Under the pieces are notes generated by a model. That model had not been told where the DNA came from and made no database searches. It worked only from the letters and a program-made list of their open reading frames with translations. Source: Phallusia mammillata (lineage: Eukaryota > Chordata > Ascidiacea > Phlebobranchia > Ascidiidae). From it: a stretch of DNA of 64,000 nucleotides. Positions 37,325 through 48,482 of the stretch are shown one piece after another. Where the stretch lies: assembly GCA_003260075.1 (NCBI GenBank), contig QLIY01000438.1:1-64000 (forward strand). The letters are read 5' to 3'. How positions within the stretch are numbered: the first letter of the stretch is position 1; every line of letters begins with the position of its first letter. The position numbers and the translations under genes are program-made.

Positions 37325-38534
37325 CGTTTCCTGTATGACGTCATAAAAGGAATAATTTGAATATCAACAACGACGCCTTTGTCCTACAGTTAAGCTGGTT
37401 GCTATGCAGTTTCAAGGGTTCCTAATGGTTTAAGGAAGCAATCCCGGCTTAGCCTGAAGGGTAAAACACTGAATGTGAAAAAAAGTCATAAACTTGAAGT
37501 AGATTTAAACTTCCACTTATAATGGCGCCAGCGGAAAAGGTCAATGAGTTATGGGCAAAGAATGAACTGAAGACAATTTGAAGATTCACCTTGGTAAAGC
37601 ACATTAGATCAAGACTTAACGCCGTGTTGCTGAATTCAGGCTTTTTTGTTATTAAAAGTGTTGGCCAAGTATAGAAAGATTTAATGGCATTAAAAAAAAC
37701 ACATAAATAATAATTATTGCCTGAAGAGATATAATAAGGCTATAGTAAGCCGTTAACGACATAACATATCAAATTGTACAAAAATATGTTCAAGCAAAAG
37801 TAGAGTAAAAAGCCGAAACTACGTTTTTGCCTAATACTGTGATTGCCAAATCAGGTCTATAAAAAATGCTACCTTGAAAAACTGAAAGCTAAAATCAAAA
37901 CAACAACTCAAGTCCCAAGTGGAGAGTTTGAAAGCTGACACGTTTTATAGCAAAACATATTGTAATAATACTGGCGTGCAAGAGGAAAACACCAAATCTG
38001 TGCAAAGTACCCGTTCCGGCAACAGAACATCTTCGTTTAGCTGTCGGCGTTTATAATCTTAAAGAGGTTGCCTTAATTTCGACGTGCTCCGGCGCTAATC
38101 ATAGAACACCATTGATGATTGCCTGGTACGCTTTATATTCATATCCGTGTCGACAAAACGATTTGCGCACTTTCATTGTCGAGCACTTACCAGAAAACAT
38201 GCATTTAGAAGCAAAACATCTTGCTTATTAAAAGATTCCACGGCAATTTGCGAATTGCGGACGGTTTTATAATATCCACCTATTGTCTCACTGACGTAAA
38301 GACCCTATTCCTTATTTGTCTCAAATTTAACGAGTTTTTCTTGTCAGAATGCGGAACGTTTTTGACTGTTTTTCGTTATGCCTCGGGTCCTTGCATGTCT
38401 GTTGGTCCGCTTAAATCTAGAATCGTCCCACGACATTAAATGTGGAAATTCCTTAAAAGTTCATAAGCGTGGTTATCGTTTGACCGAAAAATAACATTAA
38501 TTAAAATTTAATAGTTACAATAAAACCATACTTT

Positions 38535-38545
38535 GGGGGGGGGGG
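38535..38545. other. G11 joint of a direct duplication
   Basis: 38470-38534 is repeated at 38546-38607. Confidence 0.8.
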
Positions 38546-41500
38546 AATCATTTGACCAAAAAATAACATTAATTAAAATTTAATAGTTACAATAAAACCA
38601 TACTTTGGTGCACAAATACAGAGCACGATCAGACATTTCAGACAAGTCCCAACAATTTAAGCAAAAACAATTGTTTGGATACGTCACAACATTTTAAAAA
38701 TAAAAACTGAATAATCTGTTCGAAATAATCATGAAAAATTGAATTTGCGCTGTTAACAGCCAACATTAGGATAAACAATGGGAAACAAAACCCAGTGTGG
38801 TATCAAACTTTTTTCGCTTATTTACCACTATAGAAATTTTAAAGCTTAACTTTGCCACCAATCGCGAATAAACCTAAAGTGTAGTGACACTAATTCCGCT
38901 AATAAAAATTTGTGATCACCTACATTGACCTGAAAAGAATGTCAAGTTTACTTTTGAGGTATACCAATCCTATTTAAAATCCCTGTGTTTATTATCCTCA
39001 TTTATGTTTCTCAATAATCCGACATATTTAATGCCTTTGATCCTACATACCCTTTTACACCATTTACAACACCATCAATTTTAATTTTAAATCTTGTCGC
39101 ACTGTCTTGACCTTCGAAGTCGAAATGTCCAACGCTAAGCGGACGCGCCTTTCGAAATTACACTCTTCCTGTGTTCATTATACCCTTACACGCAAAAACA
39201 CAGCGAAGAAACAGGTGCAAATAACCGGCTTGTGCACAGAAAAAACACTGGAACTAATGGGTCTATCACGAAAATTGTATCTGGGTTTTATTGATGGTCT
39301 ATTTTTTCTGTTCTGCTCGCTTTTCTTCCCATAAACTGCATGGAATGTTAATGCGGTGAAGTACAAAAATATATCCAAATACGGACCAAAAATGGTAGCC
39401 TACATGCTTCAGTGAAAAGAATAAAAACCGGATGGCTATTTCAAAATGTACGGTTTTGATTTTACCAAACTTGGAAACAAACATTTTTTTGCAAATGTAC
39501 ATGGTCTATTTGGAAAATGAATAACTAGTTTTGGGCACATATGTATGATATATGGATTGTACAAGGTGACTCATAGCGCCTCTAACTGACCCTCAAATTT
39601 TCCTTTACAAAATTAGAAACCTCCTTCACTGCATAGGGTTGCATTCTGAACTCCTCAAATGCCATGTGATACTGGAAAGTGCGTTCAACGTGGTGCATCC
39701 ACATTACGTGACTTCACAACGTGCAAACGTACGTTGTTTACCAATGCGCTTTTTAAATGTTACAACACTTACGTACCACTTTTCGAAAGAAAAGGGCACC
39801 AAATTTATTTGTTACTCTTAATAGGACTAGTTCGATATTCCAACTATTATCCAGTACCCAGTAAAAAAATTTACCGAATTTGTCTTTTTCTGTAGTACTT
39901 TTTGTCACAACAAGGCTAACAAAAATAGGTTGCACAATATTGAATTTGCTTTTGTTTGCAACTAACTTTTATATCGTCTTGCCCATAACTGGTTTATACA
40001 CCACATACCAAACGAAAATGACGTTACCAACGCAAAAAAAACCCAACTAACTTATTCAGTTATCACATACTACAAAACAAAACTGATTTGTATTGTATGT
40101 CAGATATGCTACTTTTAAGCATTCTGTTCCAAAAACGGCGGGTTAGGCTATTGAGTTTTGTCTTAAACCAACTTTAAGTTCTCGAGACAGACGCTAGTAA
40201 CAAAAATTTACATGAACGCTTGATATTAAATTGCTCCAATGCAAAACAAAACCAATCATTCGCTTGTAGAAAGACTCCAACGGGCTTGTATCTCTGCACA
40301 AAACAGTTTCCCTAGCCTAAAACTACTGAACAGCAAGTCATTAACAGTTTATCAAACCCTGGTACATGACACCTTTTACTGATGGCAATCTGTCAACCTC
40401 AAAAACTGCACGTTGCAAATGTAACAAGGCGTTGCACAGGATAACATTACCATGACAATAGGCCAGTGCTCTTGAGGCCGAGAGTCGAGGAGGAACGTAC
40501 CGCCTTGGGCAAGGGCAAATTGTACTGCTCAACAATTTGCCAATCCCGAGACCACAACACGTTGTTTTTAAACCGAAAGATCACCACGGTTTTGTCCGGT
40601 CATCACTGCCATTCCTGGACAGTTACACGTTGACTCGTACGGTCGTGCCCTGGGATCTGTTTTTGAACTGTCAAATGCGCGTGAGGTAAAAAAGAACTCA
40701 TCCAGACTTAATTTGCTGTGTATTATTGTATGAAAACAATTTAAAGAACACCATGTTTTCATTAGGCATTGCCTTTTAGAGCCAAGGCATTATTGTAGGG
40801 GCATACCATACGTACAACAAAAAGTAGTTTCAACAACTTCAATTTTCTCATTTGCACCAAGCTGGCACAAAACATTTAGATGTTACTTAAAAGCGCCGAT
40901 AAAAATAAAACTTAGTTTCAGCAAAGCAGTATTTGGCAAATCGAACAGCTTACAACGCATATATATGCCTTTGAAATCTACAATATTTGTTGTTGTTGTT
41001 TTTTCAGCATAAGCATATGCACTATTTATTCCTAAACTTTCAACAGACTCTGAAGAAACAAGCTTTTTATGTCTTCCTGCCTATTATATGGAAGCACGCG
41101 TGTCATAGTTCAATCGCGCTGTAGTCCTTAACCGTTTGAATCCTCTCCAAATCAAGTTCCCAAAATACGCGTTGACGCTGTTAAAAGCGCGAACATAATT
41201 TGCAATCAACTTTTTTTGGTAGCACATCCACTTAACGGCCATCGCATGCATTTTTGCGTAATGTGAATACACGAGTACCGTAAACAAGTTATCAAGACAT
41301 GACATAATGTTTTTCTAGCGCAAATGTCTCACCACGCAGCTAAACGACTATATTCAGCAAGGGGTTGGCTGGAGATTGGGGTTGGCAAAGTCTGCATCGT
41401 GACTGAACCGACTGGACGTTCCGTGAAAATGCTAATGTCTATAGGTTCACTATGATGTAATTTATGTTGATTTCGAACTAGCAGGAGCTAAAAATAGTTT

Positions 41501-42241
41501 ATTTTGTGTTGCTTAGGTTCGAAGTCAGGACAGTTTTTCCATTTGGGGATTTAATAGAAATAATAGGCAGAACAGTATGATGACAAACCGTGATGAAGAA
41601 TTTAAATTGAAAAACAATCGCTTATAACTTTTGGCTGAACTCTTACATCATGCAACTTGGGTGACTTTAACAGTCGAATTAGCAAAAAGCTCAGTCATGT
41701 CCTGGCATATTGACAAGCAGTATAAGTTGAACCACACAGAAGAAAGTTTTTAAAAGATCCAAAAAGCAACGCTGTGTAAGGTATAGGAGTAGTTTTATTA
41801 ACGTTTTTAACATGTTCCATTTAGCCAGACGATGGTCAAGAAGTCATGCACGTTGTTTGTGATGTAATTCCGTTGGTCTTTGTTCCCAAACTCCTGACCC
41901 TCAAATTGTGTGGTTATTGTTATCAAAGATTAGAACTATCCGAATGCAATCAAGTGTTAGCCATTGATAAAGGTGATTACAATTTGTTGGCTTGTGGCAT
42001 GGCATTGAATCGTCCCCCAAACGCGGTTTATTGTGTTGTTCAGAAATCTACCCTTCTTTGAATGCCCCAGAATTTTTCTTTCGTCTAGTTGGGTCTGACT
42101 CTTTGGCGCCGCTGCCCGAAATACAATTATCGTTTCCTACCTCCAGTGGTCGCTAAGCTATCCCTTAATACCGAATGCCAGTCTTACAATAATTGCTACT
42201 TAAAACACAAACCTTTATGCAAGCTGGACATGGTACGCAAG

Positions 42242-42431
42242 CATGGGCGTCCGCAGCGGGGGGCCAGAGGAGGCGCGTGCCTACCACATAATTCGCGTGC
42301 CTACCACATAATTTAATAGTTAATATTGTGTTTATTACACCACTTTGCTACATTGGGATTGGCAAGAAAAAGTATCACTGTCAGATGATAGTTTGCCCTC
42401 CCCTGTATTTTTTTTCCTGCGAACGCCCATG
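42242..42431. mobile_element. 190-bp MITE with perfect 8-bp target duplication
   Basis: CATGGGCGTCCGCAG and CTGCGAACGCCCATG are inverted ends; TACGCAAG flanks both sides (42234-42241, 42432-42439). Contains two direct copies of GCGTGCCTACCACATAATT. Confidence 0.75.
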
Positions 42432-42928
42432 TACGCAAGGCTGTCACCAACCCTACGTTAATCAAACAAGGCAAGGGACAAATTTGATTGACAGTAACTA
42501 AACTGGTATTTTGTAACGATGAAAATACACGGCGGCTGGTTTCACGACATTTACAATAATAATAGCCTACATTTTGTTCAACATGATCTAGCCAACTATT
42601 TTAAATTTGCGCATGTTTGTGATTACGATCGATCATGCGGACCCAAAACGGCATACATTTCGACCAAAACAATTTAATAACATTTTATAATTTGATTCGT
42701 CCCCAGCTGCTTTGCTTGAAACAGAAATAAAAGTTACAGATAAATGCAAGATACAGGCTGCTACTTTCTTTCTCGTATTGTTTAAATTTGTAAAAAAGTG
42801 CCTAAACAAAAGGAAAGAGATCGTGTTGAAAAAAAACAACATAACAAGCATTTGCCGCAGTTAAGTATGGTTTAATGGCGAAAACGACGAGTGTAACACA
42901 AGCATCAAATCTTATTTGTAGAGACTCC

Positions 42929-42934
42929 TTTAAT
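42929..42934 (-). terminator. Candidate poly(A) signal ATTAAA for CCP gene 4
   Basis: ATTAAA on the minus strand about 25 bases after the stop codon at 42959. Confidence 0.45.
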
Positions 42935-42958
42935 CACTTTATGGTCCTGTTCGGGGCT

Positions 42959-43102
42959 TTATTCAGGTGGCGATAAAGGAAGATTTGGAGGTGCAAAACC
43001 CCCAAGTGGTGGAAGTGCGGGTGGCACGAAGTTCAGTCCCGTTGCTGGGACTACAACAGTTTCAAGAGAAGGCAGCTCAGGAAGCTCAGGAGACTCAGGA
43101 AT
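42959..43102 (-). CDS. CCP gene 4 last exon: proline-rich tail
   Basis: Forty-seven codons plus TAA (42961-42959), phase 0, starting IPESPELPELPSLETVV and ending FAPPNLPLSPPE. About one residue in three is Pro. No hydrophobic segment. An ATTAAA poly(A) signal follows at 42929-42934 on the minus strand. Confidence 0.78.
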   Translation of the reverse strand: MPESPELPELPSLETVVVPATGLNFVPPALPPLGGFAPPNLPLSPPE

Positions 43103-45910
43103 CTATGAAATCAGTAGGATTTGCTTTTATCTTTTAGGCAAGGGTGTAAGACAGAGCCTATCAACCATTGGGTTGGACAGGTTTGGGAAGTTTTTTCCTG
43201 ACTTTTCTGTGCCGGTAGTTTAAATAAACAACAAAAAACCTAGTTTCTGGACTTAACCTAATGCAAAAACAGACTTAAAACGTCTTGTTTAGGTCGCTGT
43301 CAATGTCTTTTTATATTATGTACAGCCGTACTTTTTACAGGATTATACAGCCGTACTTTTCTTTTTTTCAAGTATAATCAATCAAACTTTCGGGCCTAAA
43401 CGGGCTTGCACTTTTGGGTTTTAGAACCGCTAATAACTCTGTTGTGGTGTAAAACCTTATTTTCGAAAAAAGATAATGTGTAAGGAGAGGGGACAAAAAA
43501 GGTTGATAATTTAGATTCTAGGGCCCCTCGACTGGTCCCTGACAGTGCGCCAAACTCACTTTCTGGTGAGCTCCTACCACATAACGCTTTATAATACGGT
43601 GCAGCTGCAGCGCGTTTAATCATGATCCACCAATTGTGCCCTCCACTTTTTTGCGCCCCATAACGTCTTAACATTGAGCAGCTATTTCCGGCTTGGTGAT
43701 TGTTTTTAGTGCAATTGTGTCGCTATGTGTTATTTCACCAAGCGAAATAAACTCAACTCATTTCAGGGCACGTAGCTTATATTCAGGTGGTCAAAGACTA
43801 TTTGTAATTGTTTGCATCAATATTAAACACCACATTACACACAAAAAACCTATGACAATTCCCTAAAGCAGTGGTTCTCAAACTTTTTTATTATCAGGGC
43901 CAAATGGTATTTTTTAAGTGTGTAGGGAGCCGCAAAAAAACGAAGGGGGGGGGGTTTGCACTTTTGGGTTTTAGAACTTTGAAAGCTAAAATAGCACTTT
44001 GAAAGCTAAAATAGCAATGTTTGGTAGTTTTCTGAGGTCTGGTGGGGGGGGGGCAAGTATCTTTGATATTATTTTCGTTGTCTAATCAATTTGTAGTACT
44101 CTGATATAATGTTTTATACCTTTCGGCAACTTGGTGAAAGACTCCAATACCCAAATTTACCACGTTGTCGACAAGCAATGTGGGAACCGCCTACAAGGGC
44201 GTATCCATCATCACAGACAACTTGAATGTCTTGTCCAACGTGGGTCTGTGTCGCTGATAGCGTACCATTCATTATTGGGGGGGGGGGTGCCTGCAAGGGC
44301 ATATCCATCATCACAGACAACTTGAATGCCTTGTCCAACGTGGGTCTGTGTCGCTGATAGCGTACCATTCATTATTGGCGGATGAACGGGACACTTCGGT
44401 CGTTCTGGTGTAATACAAAACTGTTTGCTTTAATATTAGTCTTATTCAACATACAGAAATAATTTGTATAATTTGTAATTTTAATAATTTGTAATTTTCA
44501 GGTAGGAAAACTACGTTGCAATAAACTTTAGCCTGTACACGAAAGTCGAAGCGTGCAAGGATTGTTAAACCAGAACGGTTCAACTAGGGGGGGGGGAATA
44601 TTAGTCTTATTCAACATACAGAAATAATTTGTAAGCTACGTTTGTGCAGTAATTTTCAGGTAGGAAAACTACGTTGCAATAAACTTTAGCCTGTATACGA
44701 AAGTCGAAGCGTGCAAGGATTGTTAAACCAGAACGGTTCAACTATGACTCCTGACGAAAGACCGACTACGGTTTCTTAAGATGGATTTTTTGATTTGTTA
44801 AAGGGGTGAAATATATATCAACAACGAGTTTTCAATGCATCCCATATGAAAAATCCGCTCTTGTATGGTTTACATTTACTTTTAACATAATAAAATTTTA
44901 AGGCCCATTTAGAGACCTGACACAAGTAGAGGATAAAATATTTAGCAGTAGTTTATAAATACCACATATTAAATCATAGGAGTCAAAAACTGACTCATTA
45001 TATCCAAATTTTGTTAAAACTCCCCACAATGTAATTGGCTCTTTACTCAAGCCTATTCTTTAAAAGCAAAACTTCACATGGTACACACAAAACAATCACA
45101 CACCAATACAAGTCCTGGGTTGGCGTGACCATTTTCCACCAGGCTCGCAGGTCAGATACTGATTGTAGGTAGGATTGAAGCCAGGATTACATTTAACTTG
45201 TGCAGTTGACAAAACCTCAGGGTAAGGTACAGGGGACCATCTGGCTGATTTAACTGAAGCATTTGCATTGCTAATGTTTGGGCAAGATACGTTATCTGTA
45301 ACAAAAAGGTAAATTTTGTAAATAGCTTAAGGCAAATGTTAGTTCAGTTGCTTGGTACTAAATGAGCATGTTTGGTGTAAGTATTGCTCACATAAATATG
45401 TAAAGTATTTTATATCTTCTAGGTGCCAACGAAAATGTATGTAAGTAGTGCAAAGGCCAAAAAACTAAAAAAACGGGTTTAACATTCTAAACATACACTA
45501 TAAAAAAACAACAACAAATAACAAAGCCTGTTCAGATAGAAGAAAAACAATAAACCCACAAACTTAACAACAGGATGCATCAACTTGCTGAAGTACTTAC
45601 ATGCACAAACAGACCACCTTGAATATGTATATGAACCCCATACACTACAAGTCCTCTTTGTCGTTCCATAGAAAGTCAAGCCTTCATTGCAAGCAAAAGT
45701 GGTTACAGTTCCTGGTTTAACAAAAACACTTTTGTCAGTTGTAGTGATGCTACCAAAAAGCGGAGGAGATAGTTGGGTGCACAGACGATCTAAAAGAAGA
45801 AATATTCTAATTATTATAAAAACTAGAAGGATGGCCAACTTACCAAATTGCCACTAAGACTTATTAATTAATTTTACAAAAACCACACAAAAGCTAAATA
45901 CAGTTGAAAA

Positions 45911-45954
<44 letters not shown>

Positions 45955-48482
45955 CATCCCCATATAAAAAAACAGAATAAATAGCATATGACATAATTCA
46001 ATATGAGTGGCTCAATACATGTAGTTGTAAAACAATAGTCAAAAAAGTTGTACAGTCAAAAGCAAATGTGACATTCTATGACATAACACTACAATTTATA
46101 ATACCTCACCAGAAAGCACAAAACTACTGACCATTGCAAACAGGCATTTTCCCTTGCCACTTTCCGCCTTTGCAATACATTCTCTTTGATCCAGACATGA
46201 TTTGAGCACTCTTGATACAAGTGAAGCTGATAATTGAGCGATCTTCATATGTTTTACTTATTGGTAGCATTCTGACACTTGGATCGGGCTGTGGTACAGG
46301 ACAATTTGCTTGCACTGCCAAAAAATACTTTATCAATTATGGGGCAGGTAAAACAATAAGATGTATAGTACTCTACAAAAAAACATTGTCATATCTGCCA
46401 CTATCAAAGCACATTTATATTGATGTTGGAGTTCTGTGAAAGATAAAGATGTTTCCTACATGAAGATAAGAAAGATAAAAACTCTAAAGAAAAACCCCTA
46501 ACCTCAAGTAAGAAATGACTTAAACTTGATGCAGATAACTTTGCTTTAGATAGCTCATTATAAACTTGCAAGCCAAACAAGTTTACAAGGGTGAAATGGA
46601 AGACTTATTGGTCAGGAAAGTGATAAAGAAAGATAAAATTTGAATGATTTTGAAATCACTTACCAACACATGTAGGCATTTCATTAAGCCAGACACCCTT
46701 CTCACATCGATTGTAATCAACACCTTGCATCATATAACCCTCATCACAATAAAACATGACTCTATGGCTTCCTGCATCTCTTGATTGCAGTTGAACAACG
46801 TGGCCATTAGTAGGTGCAGACACCGCTTCACAAGGAATAATTTCTTCAAAACAACAGCAACAGATAAATACATGTCAAAAGATAAGTACAGCAGTCATTT
46901 ATTAAAAACTAGCTAATTTTAAATTGTTTAAAACAAACATTTTTTGACTTTGAATTGCCAAATAAGAAAATTTCAGGCAAATGCACTTTAACTGACATCA
47001 ATCTGTGCGAAAACAATGCAAAAGAATAATCAATGTTGTCATAGGTCATTGCCTGAGGCAGTTTATCTCATTAGTCATGACATTTTTTCACAATGACCAA
47101 AACATTCAAACATTTGCAGGAAAGTCTTGTAATGTTCCAAGCAAGTAAGTAAGTAAGATTATTTCGCAGAAATATTTGAACACCAAAACGAAAAAAATTA
47201 AATAAAAGAGGAATGTGCGGGGTAGCGAAAGACACTGTGGTCATCGTGTCAGCCACCCTTTCTTCCCAAACAACATACCATGACATGTTGGGGGCATTTG
47301 GTTCCAGAAACCTGTTCCATTGCATGTCAAGGATTCTGGACCAACACGATAGTAACCATCATCACAGTCAAACTGTATAACTGCATGGGGGTCTTCCCAC
47401 ATAGAACCTTCCTTTAAGTTCACACTTCCATGTATTGGTTCCGACAATGGAATACAGGGTGTCATAACTAAAAAAATTTAAATAAGGTTAAAAAGTTTAT
47501 ATTTCACTTCATATTATTTTCGCAGGTATTGATTATACAAATCAAACAGTGAAGTAGAAATTTGGTTAACATTTGGAGTAAATGTTTTGATGAAGTCTGA
47601 TCAAATTATACTCCAATGTAATTGTTTTGTTGTTGGAAACTTATCTAACTGCAACAACCACATATACTATAAGGGAAACAGCAACTATTTTCTTTTCATG
47701 TTTAACTTACGTTTACATGATGGAACAGGACCTGACCAAAACCCCATGGATGCATCACATCGAATGGCTGCATCATACCGATTGTCAAGTATATACCCTT
47801 CATCACACTGAAATTCAACTTCCATGTTTCCGTTTTTTGCAATATACTCTCTTTTAAAGGATCCATGTTCAGGCTGTGGTATAAAACTACACCTCGAAAC
47901 ATCTGGAAACAAAAAACTGACATAAATATGTGTAGTTTTTTTATTGGCAAGCAAAACCAACCTGCTTTACTACATGTATCTTATTTTACACTTATGTGTT
48001 TAACAACCTACACTTTTCAACTTACTTTGACACACTGGAGGATTAGCAGACCAAGCTCCATTCACGCATCTGATTTCTCGAGGACCAGACAAGTAATTGT
48101 TAGGGGAACATTGAAAACGTATTTCCTCTACTCCTAATTCGCCCAAATATTTAAACATCGAACCATCTTCGAAATTGTTAATTTCCGGACAGACCCGGAC
48201 AGTTGAGACTGAACAATATGTAAAATACTGTTATTCTGTTTTGGATTTTAATAAACAAAACAGTTTGTAAATACAGGTCAACCAAACATTGCCAATATTC
48301 ATTCTGCAAATTGCGCGGAAAAGGGACAATTTTGCCACAAAAAGTTATTCGCTATAGCCAACTAAATAAACATTTATCAACTCGCAACAGAACACATGTT
48401 TTAAAATTAATTGTTGACACATAAAAAACTTACCTCTCCAAATATTTATAAGAAACAATAACAAAGCCAGATGTCGTTTCAT
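42959..48482 (-). CDS. Secreted multi-CCP (sushi) protein, gene 4
   Basis: Minus-strand exons: 48434-48482 (signal peptide MKRHLALLLFLINIW), 48026-48208, 47711-47902, 47279-47467, 46664-46843, 46132-46314, 45601-45789, 45104-45295, 44120-44404 (interrupted by a G-tract duplication) and 42959-43102. Eight CCPs are read, each on one phase-1 exon with four cysteines, followed by a 47-residue proline-rich tail joined in phase 0. No membrane segment was seen. It has the same module plan and orientation as gene 3, so the two are likely tandem paralogues. Function is unknown; CCP proteins in ascidians include complement-like and allorecognition-type molecules, but nothing here proves such a role. 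A second version of the first four exons lies at 50992-52362. Confidence 0.83.
43868..43944. mobile_element. hAT-type MITE, left end only
   Basis: CAGTGGTTCTCAAAC start, then cut by the G10 tract at 43945. Confidence 0.45.
43945..43954. other. G10 joint
   Basis: The 25 bases after it repeat 43405-43429, so the MITE piece before it may be absent from the other allele. Confidence 0.65.
44044..44053. other. G10 tract, probable disguised gap
   Basis: Ends a 90-base piece that starts at 43955; no flanking copy recognised. Confidence 0.6.
44120..44404 (-). CDS. CCP gene 4 exon 9: CCP8, interrupted by a false duplication
   Basis: Pieces 44288-44404 and 44120-44276 share a repeated block of about 88 bases across the G11 tract. 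Collapsing one copy gives RPKCPVHPPIMNGTLSAT, VVCDDGYALVGGSHIAC and WSLSPSCRK in one frame, ending in phase 0, which fits the tail exon. Confidence 0.8.
44277..44287. other. G11 joint inside a CCP exon
   Basis: 44189-44276 is repeated at 44288-44377 within CCP8 of gene 4. Confidence 0.82.
44587..44596. other. G10 joint of a direct duplication
   Basis: 44432-44586 is repeated at 44597-44743. Confidence 0.8.
45104..45295 (-). CDS. CCP gene 4 exon 8: CCP7
   Basis: Encodes DNVSCPNISNANASVKSAR, VKCNPGFNPTYNQYLTCEPG and WSRQPRTCI. No in-frame ATG at its start. Three N-glycosylation sequons (NVS, NIS, NAS) lie in its first strand. Confidence 0.84.
45601..45789 (-). CDS. CCP gene 4 exon 7: CCP6
   Basis: Encodes RLCTQLSPPLFGSITTT, TFACNEGLTFYGTTKRTC and SRWSVCA; divergent final strand (YSRWSVC). 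Confidence 0.83.
45912..45952. other. G41 tract, probable disguised sized gap
   Basis: Forty-one G without flanking duplication, in an intron of gene 4; behaves like a gap of estimated length. Confidence 0.7.
46132..46314 (-). CDS. CCP gene 4 exon 6: CCP5
   Basis: Encodes ANCPVPQPDPSVRMLPIS, ISFTCIKSAQIMSGSKRMYC and WQGKMPVCN; donor GTCAGT. Confidence 0.84.
46664..46843 (-). CDS. CCP gene 4 exon 5: CCP4
   Basis: Encodes IIPCEAVSAPTNGHVVQL, MFYCDEGYMMQGVDYNRC and WLNEMPTCV. The frame has no upstream ATG, so a simple ORF scan misses it. Confidence 0.85.
47279..47467 (-). CDS. CCP gene 4 exon 4: CCP3
   Basis: Encodes TPCIPLSEPIHGSVNLKEG, FDCDDGYYRVGPESLTC and WNQMPPTCH. Confidence 0.87.
47711..47902 (-). 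CDS. CCP gene 4 exon 3: CCP2
   Basis: Encodes SRCSFIPQPEHGSFKREY, FQCDEGYILDNRYDAAIRC and WSGPVPSCK. Confidence 0.86.
48026..48208 (-). CDS. CCP gene 4 exon 2: CCP1
   Basis: Encodes STVRVCPEINNFEDGSMF, IRFQCSPNNYLSGPREIRC and WSANPPVCQ. The other version of this exon (51923-52105) differs at 8 bases, most of them amino-acid changing. Confidence 0.86.
48434..48482 (-). CDS. CCP gene 4 exon 1: signal peptide
   Basis: ATG at 48482-48480; MKRHLALLLFLINIWR with a basic N-region and Leu-rich core; phase-1 donor GTAAG. Confidence 0.85.

Larger units (their letters stand above)
37325..42958. other. Spacer between the two CCP genes
   Basis: About 5.6 kb with one G11 joint and one MITE. No CCP-like exon was found; the longer ORFs near 40340-40760 and 41846-42061 are not recognisable. 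Confidence 0.5.

Noticed and set aside
40341..40762. Pair of adjacent minus-strand ORFs and plus-strand frames of moderate length
   Set aside because: No family motif, no matching splice phases and no recognisable repeat; too little to call a gene.
706..45952. G-runs as G-quadruplex or G-tract fragile sites driving tandem duplication
   Set aside because: Near-constant length of ten, association with allele-like copies, and the strand switch at a scaffold joint fit masked gaps better.
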